Below, in pieces: positions 7,266 through 14,086 of a stretch of DNA of 18,269 nt (position 1 is the stretch's first letter; every line of letters begins with the position of its first letter). Under the pieces are notes generated by a model. It had not been told where the DNA came from, ran no database searches, and saw only the letters and a list, made by a program, of their open reading frames with translations. A program made the position numbers and the translations under genes. The DNA comes from Actinomycetota bacterium (GTDB taxonomy: Bacteria; Actinomycetota; Actinomycetes; Nanopelagicales; Nanopelagicaceae), in NCBI GenBank assembly GCA_009697555.1, contig WLQV01000002.1, positions 1 through 18,269 on the forward strand, given 5' to 3'.

Positions 7266-8387
7266 TTAGCGAAGTGCTCCGCAAGGATTCTCGCTTGCAG
7301 TGCGAGTTTTGAATTTATCAATCACACTTGGTGAGGCAGATGGCGTGGCCTTTGCACTTGCTTTCGCCGAAGGCGATGGGGTAACCAGGTCAATCACTGG
7401 TAAATCTTGACGCAGGCGCTGGAAGAGTTCAGGCGCCAGAATTGGATCCCAGACCACAGTAGAACCAAGTCCTGGCGTGAAGTGATTTGAATCCGAGAGC
7501 GGAATGGTGAGTGTGCGTACCTTACTAGCAGAGAGATTCTTCATCTGCTTTGCAAGAGTGAGTAAATCGGAACTCTTCAAACCCGAATCGGTTTTGACTG
7601 TTGCAAGAGCAGCATTGATAACGCTAACTAATTTGAGCGGATTGAGTAGTACGCCACTGGATGTAGCTTTACGTAGAACCGAACTAATAAATTGCTGTTG
7701 GCGTTGCATGCGGCCAAGATCGCCCATGCCATCGAAGTCACGTGTGCGAACATATTTGAGTGCTTCGATTCCATTGAGCGTGTGAATACCTGCGGCAAGT
7801 ACCAAGTGACTCTTGGGGTCATTTATGTCTTTCTTAGTGCAGACATCAACACCACCTAAAGAATCTACGATGTTTGCAAAACCTGCAAAGTTAACTTCAA
7901 CATAGTGGTCGATTCGCAACTGTGACATGTTTTCAATAGTGCTAATCAATAGTGGGGCATCACCCCAAGCAAAAGCGGCATTGAGTTTTGCCCGCTGTTC
8001 ATTAATGAGTTTTCCACTGCTACTTGCATGTGCCGGAATTGTCGCAAGCGTGTCACGCGGCAGGGAGATAATCACCGCATTGTCACGGGACTTACTGATG
8101 TGAACGAGCAACATTGTGTCGGAGCGTTTTCCTGCAGCCGATGCGACGCTACCAACGCGAAGTGATTTAAGTTGTGCTGGTGTTAGACCCTCTCGAGTAT
8201 CAGAGCCGACAAGAAGATAATTAACCGCACTGGAGGCTTTTTGCGGACGAGATTTCAATCCAGCAAAAGCATCAATTTTTTTAATCGAACCACTGACATG
8301 GCCCAATCCCAGCCATGAGAAAGTTGCTATGGCCACGATTGCGACAGAAATTCCTGTCATCCATCGAATGCCACGCGTTGAATTCAC
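7266..8387 (-). CDS. LytR-CpsA-Psr (LCP) family wall-polymer ligase
   Basis: LCP proteins transfer lipid-linked glycopolymers onto peptidoglycan outside the membrane (arabinogalactan in mycobacteria, teichoic acids in Firmicutes). The 373 residues comprise a short cytoplasmic N-terminus, one membrane helix at about 11-28, the LCP domain from about 55 to 240, and an Ala/Ser/Pro/Lys-rich linker (336-355) before the C-terminus. LCP hallmarks: GSDTR at 61-65, RSDTMLL at 88-94, SLPRDT at 108-113, KLNAAFAWG at 134-142, and the YVRTRDFD...DLGRMQRQQQF block at 212-233 with its arginines. Start is GTG 8387, preceded by TAGGCT with a 6-nt spacer. Divergent from the glycosyltransferase by 36 bp, followed by ugd, so it heads a glycan-synthesis/attachment unit. 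Confidence 0.92.
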   Translation of the reverse strand: MNSTRGIRWMTGISVAIVAIATFSWLGLGHVSGSIKKIDAFAGLKSRPQKASSAVNYLLVGSDTREGLTPAQLKSLRVGSVASAAGKRSDTMLLVHISKSRDNAVIISLPRDTLATIPAHASSSGKLINEQRAKLNAAFAWGDAPLLISTIENMSQLRIDHYVEVNFAGFANIVDSLGGVDVCTKKDINDPKSHLVLAAGIHTLNGIEALKYVRTRDFDGMGDLGRMQRQQQFISSVLRKATSSGVLLNPLKLVSVINAALATVKTDSGLKSSDLLTLAKQMKNLSASKVRTLTIPLSDSNHFTPGLGSTVVWDPILAPELFQRLRQDLPVIDLVTPSPSAKASAKATPSASPSVIDKFKTRTASENPCGALR

Positions 8388-8393
8388 TCGCTT

Positions 8394-8399
8394 AGCCTA
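8394..8399 (-). promoter_or_regulatory. -10 element TAGGCT of LCP operon
   Basis: TAGGCT on the minus strand, 6-nt spacer (8388-8393) to the GTG at 8387; leaderless arrangement. Confidence 0.58.
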
Positions 8400-8408
8400 C
8401 TTGGGCGA

Positions 8409-8414
8409 TACCGT
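8409..8414 (+). promoter_or_regulatory. -10 element TACCGT of glycosyltransferase operon
   Basis: TACCGT 9 nt before the ATG at 8424. The spacing suggests a leader of zero to three bases. It lies 9 bp from the opposite-strand -10 of the LCP gene. Confidence 0.45.
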
Positions 8415-8423
8415 AGTGGCGTT

Positions 8424-9422
8424 ATGGGCGAAGACATGGGCGCGTTACAACGATCACAGAATCAAGTCAGTGTGATCCTGCCTGTTCTCAATGAAGAAAA
8501 TTATTTGGAAGCGGCAATTTCAGCCATCCTCTCCCAGGATTTTCTCGGAGAGTTTGAAGTCATTCTTGCATTAGGGCCCTCTCGCGATCGAACCACTGAG
8601 ATTGCAGAGAAATTACAACGAAGTGACTCACGAATTATTTTGGTGGATAGTCCTACTGGCAAGACCGCAGCTGGATTGAATCTGGCAATTGCAAAGTCGA
8701 GATACCCCATCATTATTCGAGTTGATGGTCATGCGACTATTCCAAAGAATTACTTGACCTTGGCTACTTCGCTGATTCACGAAACTGGGGCAGTCAATGT
8801 GGGCGGGATAATGGCGGCCGTTGGTGTAACTGGGTTTGAAAAGGCAGTGGCCACAGCGATGCGATCTCCACTCGGAGTCGGGGCATCGGCCTTCCATACT
8901 GGTGGCAAAGCCGGGGCCACCGACACTGTCTACTTGGGTGCATTTCGCAAAAGTGCGTTACAAGAAGTTGGCGGATTTGATGAAAAATTTACTCGTGCCC
9001 AAGATTGGGAATTAAATTTCCGATTACGTTCGGCTGGCGGTTTAGTTTATTTCGATCCGCGCTTGCAAGTGGAATATCGACCACGGCCTAGGTTACGCGC
9101 ACTTGCAAAACAATATTTTGAATATGGACGTTGGCGTCGCGCGGTATCGCGCCGCCACTCTGGCACTGTTAATTTTCGCTATCTTGCACCGCCAACTGCA
9201 CTCTTAATCAATCTGCTTTCAATTTTTACCGGTCTATTAGTTTCACCGATCTTTCTTATTCCAGTGATTTCATATTCTTTGTTGATAATTTTTGGTGCGG
9301 TATTTATTGGAAAGTCCTGGAGCGAGCGATTGCGATTGCCTGCAATTCTGAGCACAATGCACATGTCGTGGGGCTTGGGCTTTCTCACATCGCCCAAATC
9401 AATCGTGCCACGAGGTGAGTAG
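8424..9422 (+). CDS. family 2 glycosyltransferase, membrane-anchored
   Basis: A GT-A fold glycosyltransferase of family GT2 that probably adds a sugar to a lipid-linked glycan on the cytoplasmic face. The 332-residue protein has the start SVILPVLNEENYLEAAISAIL (16-36), the nucleotide/metal motif as DGH at 101-103 (a DxD variant), the acceptor-side GGFDEKF at 183-189, and QDWELNFRLR at 193-202 in the position of the ED catalytic motif. After the catalytic domain come two or three hydrophobic helices (about 257-276, 277-297, possibly 306-322), similar to ExoA-like succinoglycan-type transferases. It heads the operon with the polysaccharide ABC exporter, which makes it a likely builder of the exported polymer. 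Sugar donor and acceptor cannot be told. A second ATG at 8436 is possible but lies farther from the promoter. Confidence 0.88.
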   Translation: MGEDMGALQRSQNQVSVILPVLNEENYLEAAISAILSQDFLGEFEVILALGPSRDRTTEIAEKLQRSDSRIILVDSPTGKTAAGLNLAIAKSRYPIIIRVDGHATIPKNYLTLATSLIHETGAVNVGGIMAAVGVTGFEKAVATAMRSPLGVGASAFHTGGKAGATDTVYLGAFRKSALQEVGGFDEKFTRAQDWELNFRLRSAGGLVYFDPRLQVEYRPRPRLRALAKQYFEYGRWRRAVSRRHSGTVNFRYLAPPTALLINLLSIFTGLLVSPIFLIPVISYSLLIIFGAVFIGKSWSERLRLPAILSTMHMSWGLGFLTSPKSIVPRGE

Positions 9423-9435
9423 CCACTCTCTAAGG

Positions 9436-9441
9436 TAACCT
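9436..9441 (+). promoter_or_regulatory. possible internal -10 TAACCT before ABC permease
   Basis: TAACCT in the 25-bp gap after the glycosyltransferase, 6-nt spacer to the ATG at 9448. An overlapping TAAGGT (9431-9436) is 11 nt away and less likely. Confidence 0.52.
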
Positions 9442-9447
9442 TCAACC

Positions 9448-10284
9448 ATGAATGCGCGAGCTCTTCCCACTGAAGTTTTCGAGCCATTCCATTCAGCGCT
9501 TCCGCCGCTCAAGCCGTACTGGCGCGCACTGTGGGCTAGACGAGGATTTATTAGTGAATTTTCTAGATCTGATTTACGAGAGAAACATTTTGATTCGCTC
9601 TTCGGCCAACTCTGGCTCATCCTCAACCCGCTACTGCTTTCGGGTGTCTATTTTCTTCTCATAGTCATTATTGGTGGACATAGCGATAAGACCCGTTATG
9701 CGCACTTAACTGCTTGCCTCTTTCTCTTCTATGCCATTGCGAATGCCATGATTGGTGGCGTTAAGTCAGTGACAGCGGGGCAGCGATTGATTCTCAATAC
9801 TGCATTCCCGCGAATTATGTTGCCAATGTCGGCAACGCTGGTTTCTCTTATTCGCTTTCTTCCCACAATTGCTGTGTTTCTCGTAATTAAAGGGTTATTG
9901 GGTCTGCCATTTACCTTTCAGATGTTCTGGGCAATTCCTATAATTGCAATTGCTTTTCTCCTTGGTTTGGGGCTCGCAATTCTCTTCTCGTGCATCAATG
10001 TGTATTTCCGCGACATTGCCACCTTCTTGCCATACTTCAACCGCAGTTGGCTCTATCTCTCGCCAATCCTTTATGAAGCAAGTGCCCTCAAGCCAGAATT
10101 GCGCCCACTGGAACACATCAATCCACTCTTTCCACTACTTGATTCATGGTCGCGAGTGATGGTTCATGGGCAAGCACCGAGCTTTTCACAATTAGGCATC
10201 TCGCTCTTGTGGGCGCTGGGCTTTTTAATTATTGGTACCTATTTCTTCTTATCGCGCGAACGAGAGTTTGCGGTCCGTGTCTAA
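9448..10284 (+). CDS. ABC-2 type polysaccharide exporter, permease
   Basis: Membrane subunit of a Wzm/TagG-type ABC exporter that flips undecaprenyl-linked glycans outward. The 278-residue length and layout fit: a cytoplasmic amphipathic N-terminus, the SDLREKHFDSLFGQLWLILN segment typical of the family (from 41), hydrophobic helices at roughly 57-76, 88-105, 126-148, 160-182 and 248-268, and a conserved ISCxNVYFRD-like loop (LFSCINVYFRDI, 179-190). The C-terminus is short and charged. The ATPase gene follows directly. Mycobacterial Rv3783-type galactan exporters are comparable partners (from memory). Substrate is not deducible; linkage to ugd, LCP and GT2 genes points to a wall or surface glycan. 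Confidence 0.92.
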   Translation: MNARALPTEVFEPFHSALPPLKPYWRALWARRGFISEFSRSDLREKHFDSLFGQLWLILNPLLLSGVYFLLIVIIGGHSDKTRYAHLTACLFLFYAIANAMIGGVKSVTAGQRLILNTAFPRIMLPMSATLVSLIRFLPTIAVFLVIKGLLGLPFTFQMFWAIPIIAIAFLLGLGLAILFSCINVYFRDIATFLPYFNRSWLYLSPILYEASALKPELRPLEHINPLFPLLDSWSRVMVHGQAPSFSQLGISLLWALGFLIIGTYFFLSREREFAVRV

Positions 10285-10295
10285 CACCAATAATC

Positions 10296-10299
10296 GGAG
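10296..10299 (+). promoter_or_regulatory. Shine-Dalgarno-like GGAG before exporter ATPase
   Basis: GGAG 10 nt before the GTG at 10310; this decides the start chosen for the ATPase over the GTG at 10277, which overlaps the permease by 8 bp. Confidence 0.45.
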
Positions 10300-10309
10300 T
10301 GAACATCAA

Positions 10310-11080
10310 GTGGGCGATCTCGCAATCTCAGTCCAAAACCTCAACCTGATTTACAAAACAACAATTGATAAGCGACCCACTCTTAAGGCGAGAATGAAAT
10401 CACTTGGTCGAGGTACAAAACTGACTCGCATAGTTCATGCAGTCAATGATCTCTCGATAGATATTCCTTATGGCTCAGTTCTAGGAGTTGTTGGCGCAAA
10501 CGGTGCTGGTAAATCAACATTGATGCGCGTGATTTCAGGAATCTTGCCGCCAACTGCAGGACGGGTTGAAGTGTATGGAAAGGTCAGCACCCTGCTTGCA
10601 CTTGGTGTTGGCTTTAATCCATCCATGTCAGGCCGCGAGAATGTGCTCCTCGGTGGCCTTGCAGCAGGCATGTCGCGGAGTGAGATTGATAAACACTTTG
10701 AAGAGATCGCAGATTTTGCTGAACTTGGGGATGCAATTGACGCACCAATGCGTACTTACTCATCGGGCATGTACGCCCGGTTAGGTTTTTCAGTTGCAGT
10801 CACAGTTCGCCCCGACATTCTGATCGTCGATGAAGCACTCAGCACTGGCGATGCTCGTTTTAAAGAGAAGAGCCTCAATAAGATGAAAGAGCTACGAAGC
10901 GATGCTCGTGCCTTAATTCTTGTCAGCCATGCGCTCGGAACCATTCAAGACATGTGTAATGAGGTTGCATGGATGCATAAAGGCAAATTAATCCAACGTG
11001 GCGAGCCCGGCAAAGTAGTACAGGCTTATCAAGAATTTTTGGAAGTTGGAAAGAGTGCAGTAGTTGATGAGGATGTTTAA
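10310..11080 (+). CDS. ABC-2 type polysaccharide exporter, ATPase
   Basis: Wzt/TagH-type ATP-binding subunit powering the adjacent permease. With GTG 10310 it has 256 residues: Walker A GANGAGKST at 62-70, signature YSSGMYARLGF at 150-160 (the SSGM form typical of polysaccharide exporters), Walker B ILIVDEAL at 170-177, and the switch histidine at 207. The N-terminal insertion LIYKTTIDKRPTLKARMKSL (13-32) before the first core strand is also typical. There is no C-terminal carbohydrate-recognition domain as in E. coli O9a Wzt, so export probably does not depend on reading a modified chain end. An alternative GTG at 10277 would add 11 residues. It is translated next to SpoIID, overlapping it by 14 bp. 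Confidence 0.9.
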   Translation: MGDLAISVQNLNLIYKTTIDKRPTLKARMKSLGRGTKLTRIVHAVNDLSIDIPYGSVLGVVGANGAGKSTLMRVISGILPPTAGRVEVYGKVSTLLALGVGFNPSMSGRENVLLGGLAAGMSRSEIDKHFEEIADFAELGDAIDAPMRTYSSGMYARLGFSVAVTVRPDILIVDEALSTGDARFKEKSLNKMKELRSDARALILVSHALGTIQDMCNEVAWMHKGKLIQRGEPGKVVQAYQEFLEVGKSAVVDEDV

Positions 11081-12293
11081 GTCCAAAGCCGCTCTCTTGC
11101 TCTTGGTATTTGCCCTCGCACCTCTCTCGACCGCCCAAGCAAGTACCGTTCCAGCTTCTTTCTCCTTCCATGGCTCCGGTTATGGGCATGGCGTGGGAAT
11201 GAGTCAGATCGGTGCCCGTGGCATGGCGCTAGAAAGTGCAACTGCAGAGAGCATCCTTACTTACTATTACCAAGGCACAACAATTGAAGCAGTCAGAGAT
11301 GCCATTGAATTACGGGTGAATGTCGGCCACTTACTTCAGAGTGCAACAATCAAGACTGACACTGCAAGTAGTGAAATTCTGCTCTTCTCTGCGCTTGATA
11401 CCGTAACGCCAATTGCGCGAATCGTGCCTGGATCTCAAATTTCGGTTTCGCTGCAAGGAAATTTGATTCAGTTCCTCGGATCTAATCTCAATCTCACTGG
11501 TTCGCAATTTATTCTGCGATGGAGTGGGACTAGGTATTTACCTGGCACCGCTTCATCAATTTTTCTGGGGATCGGAAAGACTTTTACCCAATATCGCTAT
11601 GGCCAGTTGAACTTCACTGCAGTTCGAAGTGGGAAAATTTCCAATATTGAAATAACTAATTCACTCAATCTCCATGATGAATATCTCTACGGCATTGGCG
11701 AGATGCCTACCTCCTGGCCAGCTGCTGCACTGCAGGCCCAAGTAATTGCATCGCGCACTTATGCCCTCTCTAAAGCGGGGAAGATCCGCGCTATTTGTGA
11801 TTGCGACCTTTACGCAACATCGCTAGATCAAGCCTTTATTGGCTATGCCAAGGAGGCAGAGCCACGCTATGGCACGTTATGGCGTAGCGCAGTGGATTCG
11901 ACCACCGTTGATTCTGTAACTGCTCGTACAATTTTCTACAATGGCAAACCAATTAGTGCCTTCTTCTTCTCATCCTCAAATGGCTTTACCGAAGCTGCGG
12001 CAAATGTATTTGGCACAGCTTTCCCTTATCTCAACTCGGTACCAGATGCCTGGAGTGCGAGTGCTGTGCTTAATAAACGCTATGTGGATTGGACTCGTAG
12101 CATCACTCAAAAAGTAGTTGCGGCAGCTTTCTTACTTCCCGATGTGCAACGGCTACGAATCATTTCCGAGAGCCCCACAGGAACTGTCACAAAAATTCAA
12201 GGGATATCTAGTACCGGCAAAAAAGTCACACTCAAGGGCGAAACTTTTCGCAGTCGTTGTAAATTGCCGTCAGCGTGGTTTGAGCTACTTTAA
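11067..12293 (+). CDS. secreted SpoIID/LytB domain protein
   Basis: SpoIID-family proteins cleave peptidoglycan glycan strands (lytic transglycosylase on denuded strands in sporulating Bacillus); in non-spore-forming Actinobacteria their role is unsettled. Start ATG 11067 gives 408 residues with a signal peptide (Lys-rich head, hydrophobic core about 9-20, cleavage likely after residue 26, ...AQA). The mature N-terminus has the family signature GSGYGHGVGMSQIGARGMA (36-54) and the ILTYYYQGT segment. Farther on is the SpoIID core YLYGIGEMPTSWP, with candidate catalytic Glu212, then ALQAQVIASRTYAL. The C-terminal third contains the FFFSSSNGFTE block. ATG 11073 is an equally possible start. Overlaps the ATPase gene by 14 bp, so it belongs to the exporter operon; ends in a 4-bp overlap with dapD. 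Confidence 0.9.
   Translation: MRMFKSKAALLLLVFALAPLSTAQASTVPASFSFHGSGYGHGVGMSQIGARGMALESATAESILTYYYQGTTIEAVRDAIELRVNVGHLLQSATIKTDTASSEILLFSALDTVTPIARIVPGSQISVSLQGNLIQFLGSNLNLTGSQFILRWSGTRYLPGTASSIFLGIGKTFTQYRYGQLNFTAVRSGKISNIEITNSLNLHDEYLYGIGEMPTSWPAAALQAQVIASRTYALSKAGKIRAICDCDLYATSLDQAFIGYAKEAEPRYGTLWRSAVDSTTVDSVTARTIFYNGKPISAFFFSSSNGFTEAAANVFGTAFPYLNSVPDAWSASAVLNKRYVDWTRSITQKVVAAAFLLPDVQRLRIISESPTGTVTKIQGISSTGKKVTLKGETFRSRCKLPSAWFELL
12290..12293. other. convergent stop-codon overlap (TTAA)
   Basis: TTAA gives the SpoIID stop (TAA, 12291-12293) and the dapD stop on the other strand (TAA, 12292-12290), the same arrangement as at 5538-5541. Confidence 0.95.
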
Positions 12294-13222
12294 TTAGCGT
12301 GCAGGATGGAGTTCAAGCCATCCCAATTACCGCTTCGTGGCACAACTTCTAGCGCACCATCGAGTGAATTGCGACGGAAGGTAATGTCATTTGCACCAGA
12401 GAGCGATTTCGCTTTAACGACCTTGCCATCCGGTAGGCGTACTTTTGCACCCGCGGTGACATAAGTTCCTGATTCAATAATGCAATTATCACCGAGTGAA
12501 ATTCCCAGGCCAGAATTTGCACCGAGCAGACACTTCTTGCCGATCGAAATAACTTCTTTTCCGCCACCACTGAGGGTTCCCATAATCGATGCGCCGCCAC
12601 CAATGTCGCTGCCATCGCCGACAACTACACCTGATGAGATGCGACCTTCAACCATGGAGGTTCCGAGAGTTCCAGCATTGAAATTGACGAAACCTTCATG
12701 CATCACAGTGGTACCTGATGCCAAGTGCGCACCTAGGCGCACGCGATCGGCATCAGCAATACGCACACCGCTCGGAATAACGTAATCAACCATTCGTGGA
12801 AATTTATCAACGCTGAAAACAGTGAGATGACCATACTTTTTCTGCAGTGCTGCTCGAACTATTTCAAAATTCTCTACCGAACATGGACCAGCCGATGTCC
12901 ACGCTACATTTGCAAGTAAGCCAAAGATTCCATCGAGTGAGAGACCATGTGGCACAACTTTGCGATGAGAGAGTAAGTGCAATCGAAGGTAGGCATCTGA
13001 TGCATCAATTGGTTTATCACTTAATGTTATTTCGCGAGAGACGAGAACTCGTTCTACAAGACGTTGCTCATCTCGTCCAACAAGTGCGCGCAAGTTCTCA
13101 GGCACTTCGTTGTTGAGTGGAGCTAACTCTGGTGCAGGGAACCAGGTATCAAGGGTGAGGCCATCAAATGTAAGCGTTGCAATGCCGTGGCCAGAGGCCC
13201 GGGTTTCTGCGGCAGGTGACAT
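12290..13222 (-). CDS. dapD: tetrahydrodipicolinate N-succinyltransferase
   Basis: Transfers succinyl from succinyl-CoA to tetrahydrodipicolinate in the succinylase branch of diaminopimelate/lysine synthesis, supplying the peptidoglycan cross-link residue. The 310-residue protein matches the actinobacterial (M. tuberculosis-like) DapD: an N-terminal alpha/beta region to about 150, a left-handed beta-helix of hexapeptide repeats (about 152-260: VRLGAHL, GTSMVEGRI, GVVVGDGSDIGGGA, LLGANSGLGISLGDN), and a C-terminal cap. Glu192 in NAGTLGTSMVEG is the likely catalytic acid. It is alone on its strand here and divergent from the LOG gene by 30 bp; dapE, its usual mycobacterial neighbour, is not in the window. 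ATG 13222 is preceded by TACGCT with a 6-nt spacer. Confidence 0.95.
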   Translation of the reverse strand: MSPAAETRASGHGIATLTFDGLTLDTWFPAPELAPLNNEVPENLRALVGRDEQRLVERVLVSREITLSDKPIDASDAYLRLHLLSHRKVVPHGLSLDGIFGLLANVAWTSAGPCSVENFEIVRAALQKKYGHLTVFSVDKFPRMVDYVIPSGVRIADADRVRLGAHLASGTTVMHEGFVNFNAGTLGTSMVEGRISSGVVVGDGSDIGGGASIMGTLSGGGKEVISIGKKCLLGANSGLGISLGDNCIIESGTYVTAGAKVRLPDGKVVKAKSLSGANDITFRRNSLDGALEVVPRSGNWDGLNSILHAN

Positions 13223-13228
13223 GAGGCA

Positions 13229-13234
13229 AGCGTA
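13229..13234 (-). promoter_or_regulatory. -10 element TACGCT of dapD
   Basis: TACGCT on the minus strand, 6 nt (13223-13228) before the dapD ATG; leaderless arrangement. Confidence 0.6.
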
Positions 13235-13240
13235 GCCCCT

Positions 13241-13246
13241 TATCCT
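13241..13246 (+). promoter_or_regulatory. -10 element TATCCT of LOG-family gene
   Basis: TATCCT, 6 nt (13247-13252) before the ATG at 13253, 6 bp away from the dapD -10 on the opposite strand. Confidence 0.6.
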
Positions 13247-13252
13247 TACTGC

Positions 13253-13795
13253 ATGCGGATCTGTGTTTACTGCTCCTCGTCACCTGAGATCGATCCCAAA
13301 TATATCTCCTTTGCCGGCGACGTTGGTACTGCGATTGCCACACGAGGCTGGGAGTTGGTGACTGGTGGCGGACATATTTCAATGATGGGTTCAGTTTCAC
13401 ACGCTGCACGCGAAGCTGGCGGTCGCACGATTGGAATTATTCCGCAACGTTTAGCAGACATTGAATTTGCAGATGAAGATAGCGATGAACTTCATGTTGT
13501 TAAGTCGATGCGTGAACGTAAAGCGATGATGGAAGATTACTCCGATGCATTTATTACGCTTCCGGGCGGTCCAGGCACACTTGAAGAGTTCTTTGAAATT
13601 TGGGTCGGTCGTTATTTGAAGTTCCATAACAAGCCAGTGATTGTGCTCGATCCCTTTAACTTCTATGCACCACTGCATGCCTTTCTCGAGCATCTGACGC
13701 AAGAGAAATTCATTCGAACCGGGCAGCGGGACTTAATTATCTGGACCGATAGCATTGAGAGCGCGCTCAGCGCCTGTGCTAACGCAGCTGACTAG
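13253..13795 (+). CDS. LOG-family (TIGR00730) Rossmann protein
   Basis: LOG proteins hydrolyse nucleoside 5'-monophosphates (cytokinin ribotides in plants, AMP-like compounds in bacteria) to base plus ribose 5-phosphate. At 180 residues it is standard. Seen: N-terminal MRICVYCSSS, the TGGGHISMMGSVS nucleotide loop at 37-49, SMRERKAMM at 85-93 with its conserved Arg, and the family motif PGGPGTLEE at 104-112 with catalytic Glu. The true substrate in this organism is unknown. Its position next to dapD is shared with M. tuberculosis (dapD Rv1201c, LOG Rv1205, from memory). Stop TAG is followed after 12 bp by the sigma-4-like gene. Confidence 0.92.
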   Translation: MRICVYCSSSPEIDPKYISFAGDVGTAIATRGWELVTGGGHISMMGSVSHAAREAGGRTIGIIPQRLADIEFADEDSDELHVVKSMRERKAMMEDYSDAFITLPGGPGTLEEFFEIWVGRYLKFHNKPVIVLDPFNFYAPLHAFLEHLTQEKFIRTGQRDLIIWTDSIESALSACANAAD

Positions 13796-13801
13796 TAACC
13801 T
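13796..13801 (+). promoter_or_regulatory. -10 element TAACCT of sigma-4-like gene
   Basis: TAACCT immediately after the LOG stop codon, 6 nt before the ATG at 13808. Confidence 0.55.
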
Positions 13802-13807
13802 AGCGGC

Positions 13808-14005
13808 ATGACTTCCGAGACTTTGGCGCAGCTACTTGCCAACTTGCCGGAGGAAGAGCGCATCATTATGACCTTGCACTATCTCAAAGCAATGTCAACA
13901 GCAGAGATCGCTGCACTCTTGCATGTTCCAGAGCGATCAGTTGCTGCGGTAATTGCCTCTGGTCGTTCAAAGCTCACAAGCGCCCTTGGCTTCCCGCTTA
14001 AGTAA
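13808..14005 (+). CDS. stand-alone sigma-70 region 4-like HTH protein
   Basis: A 65-residue protein consisting only of a sigma-factor region-4-type helix-turn-helix: LANLPEEERIIMTLHYLKAMS (9-29) matches the 'LPxxxRxxxxLxYxxxxS' opening of ECF sigma region 4, AEIAALLHVPERSVAAVIASGRSKL (32-56) is the HTH and recognition helix, and a short tail follows. No region 2, so it cannot act as a normal sigma factor; it may bind DNA or the RNA polymerase beta flap alone, or be an evolutionary remnant. Coding is convincing: own TAACCT-6-ATG start, tight fit between LOG and DUF3117, and neighbour-like codon use. No exact family name is recognised. It lies in the same region where mycobacteria carry sigE downstream. 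Confidence 0.82.
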   Translation: MTSETLAQLLANLPEEERIIMTLHYLKAMSTAEIAALLHVPERSVAAVIASGRSKLTSALGFPLK

Positions 14006-14086
14006 GGGCCAATTTCCCAACTTCACTAAGGTGCGAGATACTTCTCCCTACACCTTTTAGTACTTCTACCCCGAGGAGCAATTCAG
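14006..14086 (+). promoter_or_regulatory. leader/promoter gap upstream of DUF3117 (longest gap in window)
   Basis: 81 bp. The only TANNNT is TAAGGT at 14027-14032, which would place the transcript start near 14039 and leave a leader of about 48 nt. Two inverted repeats are seen: AAGT..GGG/CCC..ACTT at about 14000-14023, and ACTAAGGTG (14025-14033) against CACCTT/AGT (14051-14061, 2-nt bulge). Neither is followed by a T-run, so they are not typical terminators. Confidence 0.4.
14073..14078 (+). promoter_or_regulatory. strong Shine-Dalgarno GAGGAG of DUF3117 gene
   Basis: GAGGAG with an 8-nt spacer to the ATG at 14087. It is the best ribosome-binding site in the window. Confidence 0.85.

Noticed and set aside
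7244..7321. Upstream ATG for UDP-glucose dehydrogenase
   Set aside because: It lies inside the LCP gene and adds 26 residues before the normal VIGTGYLG start region.
7319..7400. Ser/Ala/Pro/Lys-rich stretch in the LCP C-terminus as a repeat element
   Set aside because: Low-complexity linker typical of exported proteins; no exact nucleotide repeat seen.
14000..14061. Inverted repeats as a Rho-independent terminator or riboswitch
   Set aside because: No U-tract follows, arms are short and interrupted, and one arm overlaps the best -10 candidate; kept only as a note on the leader.
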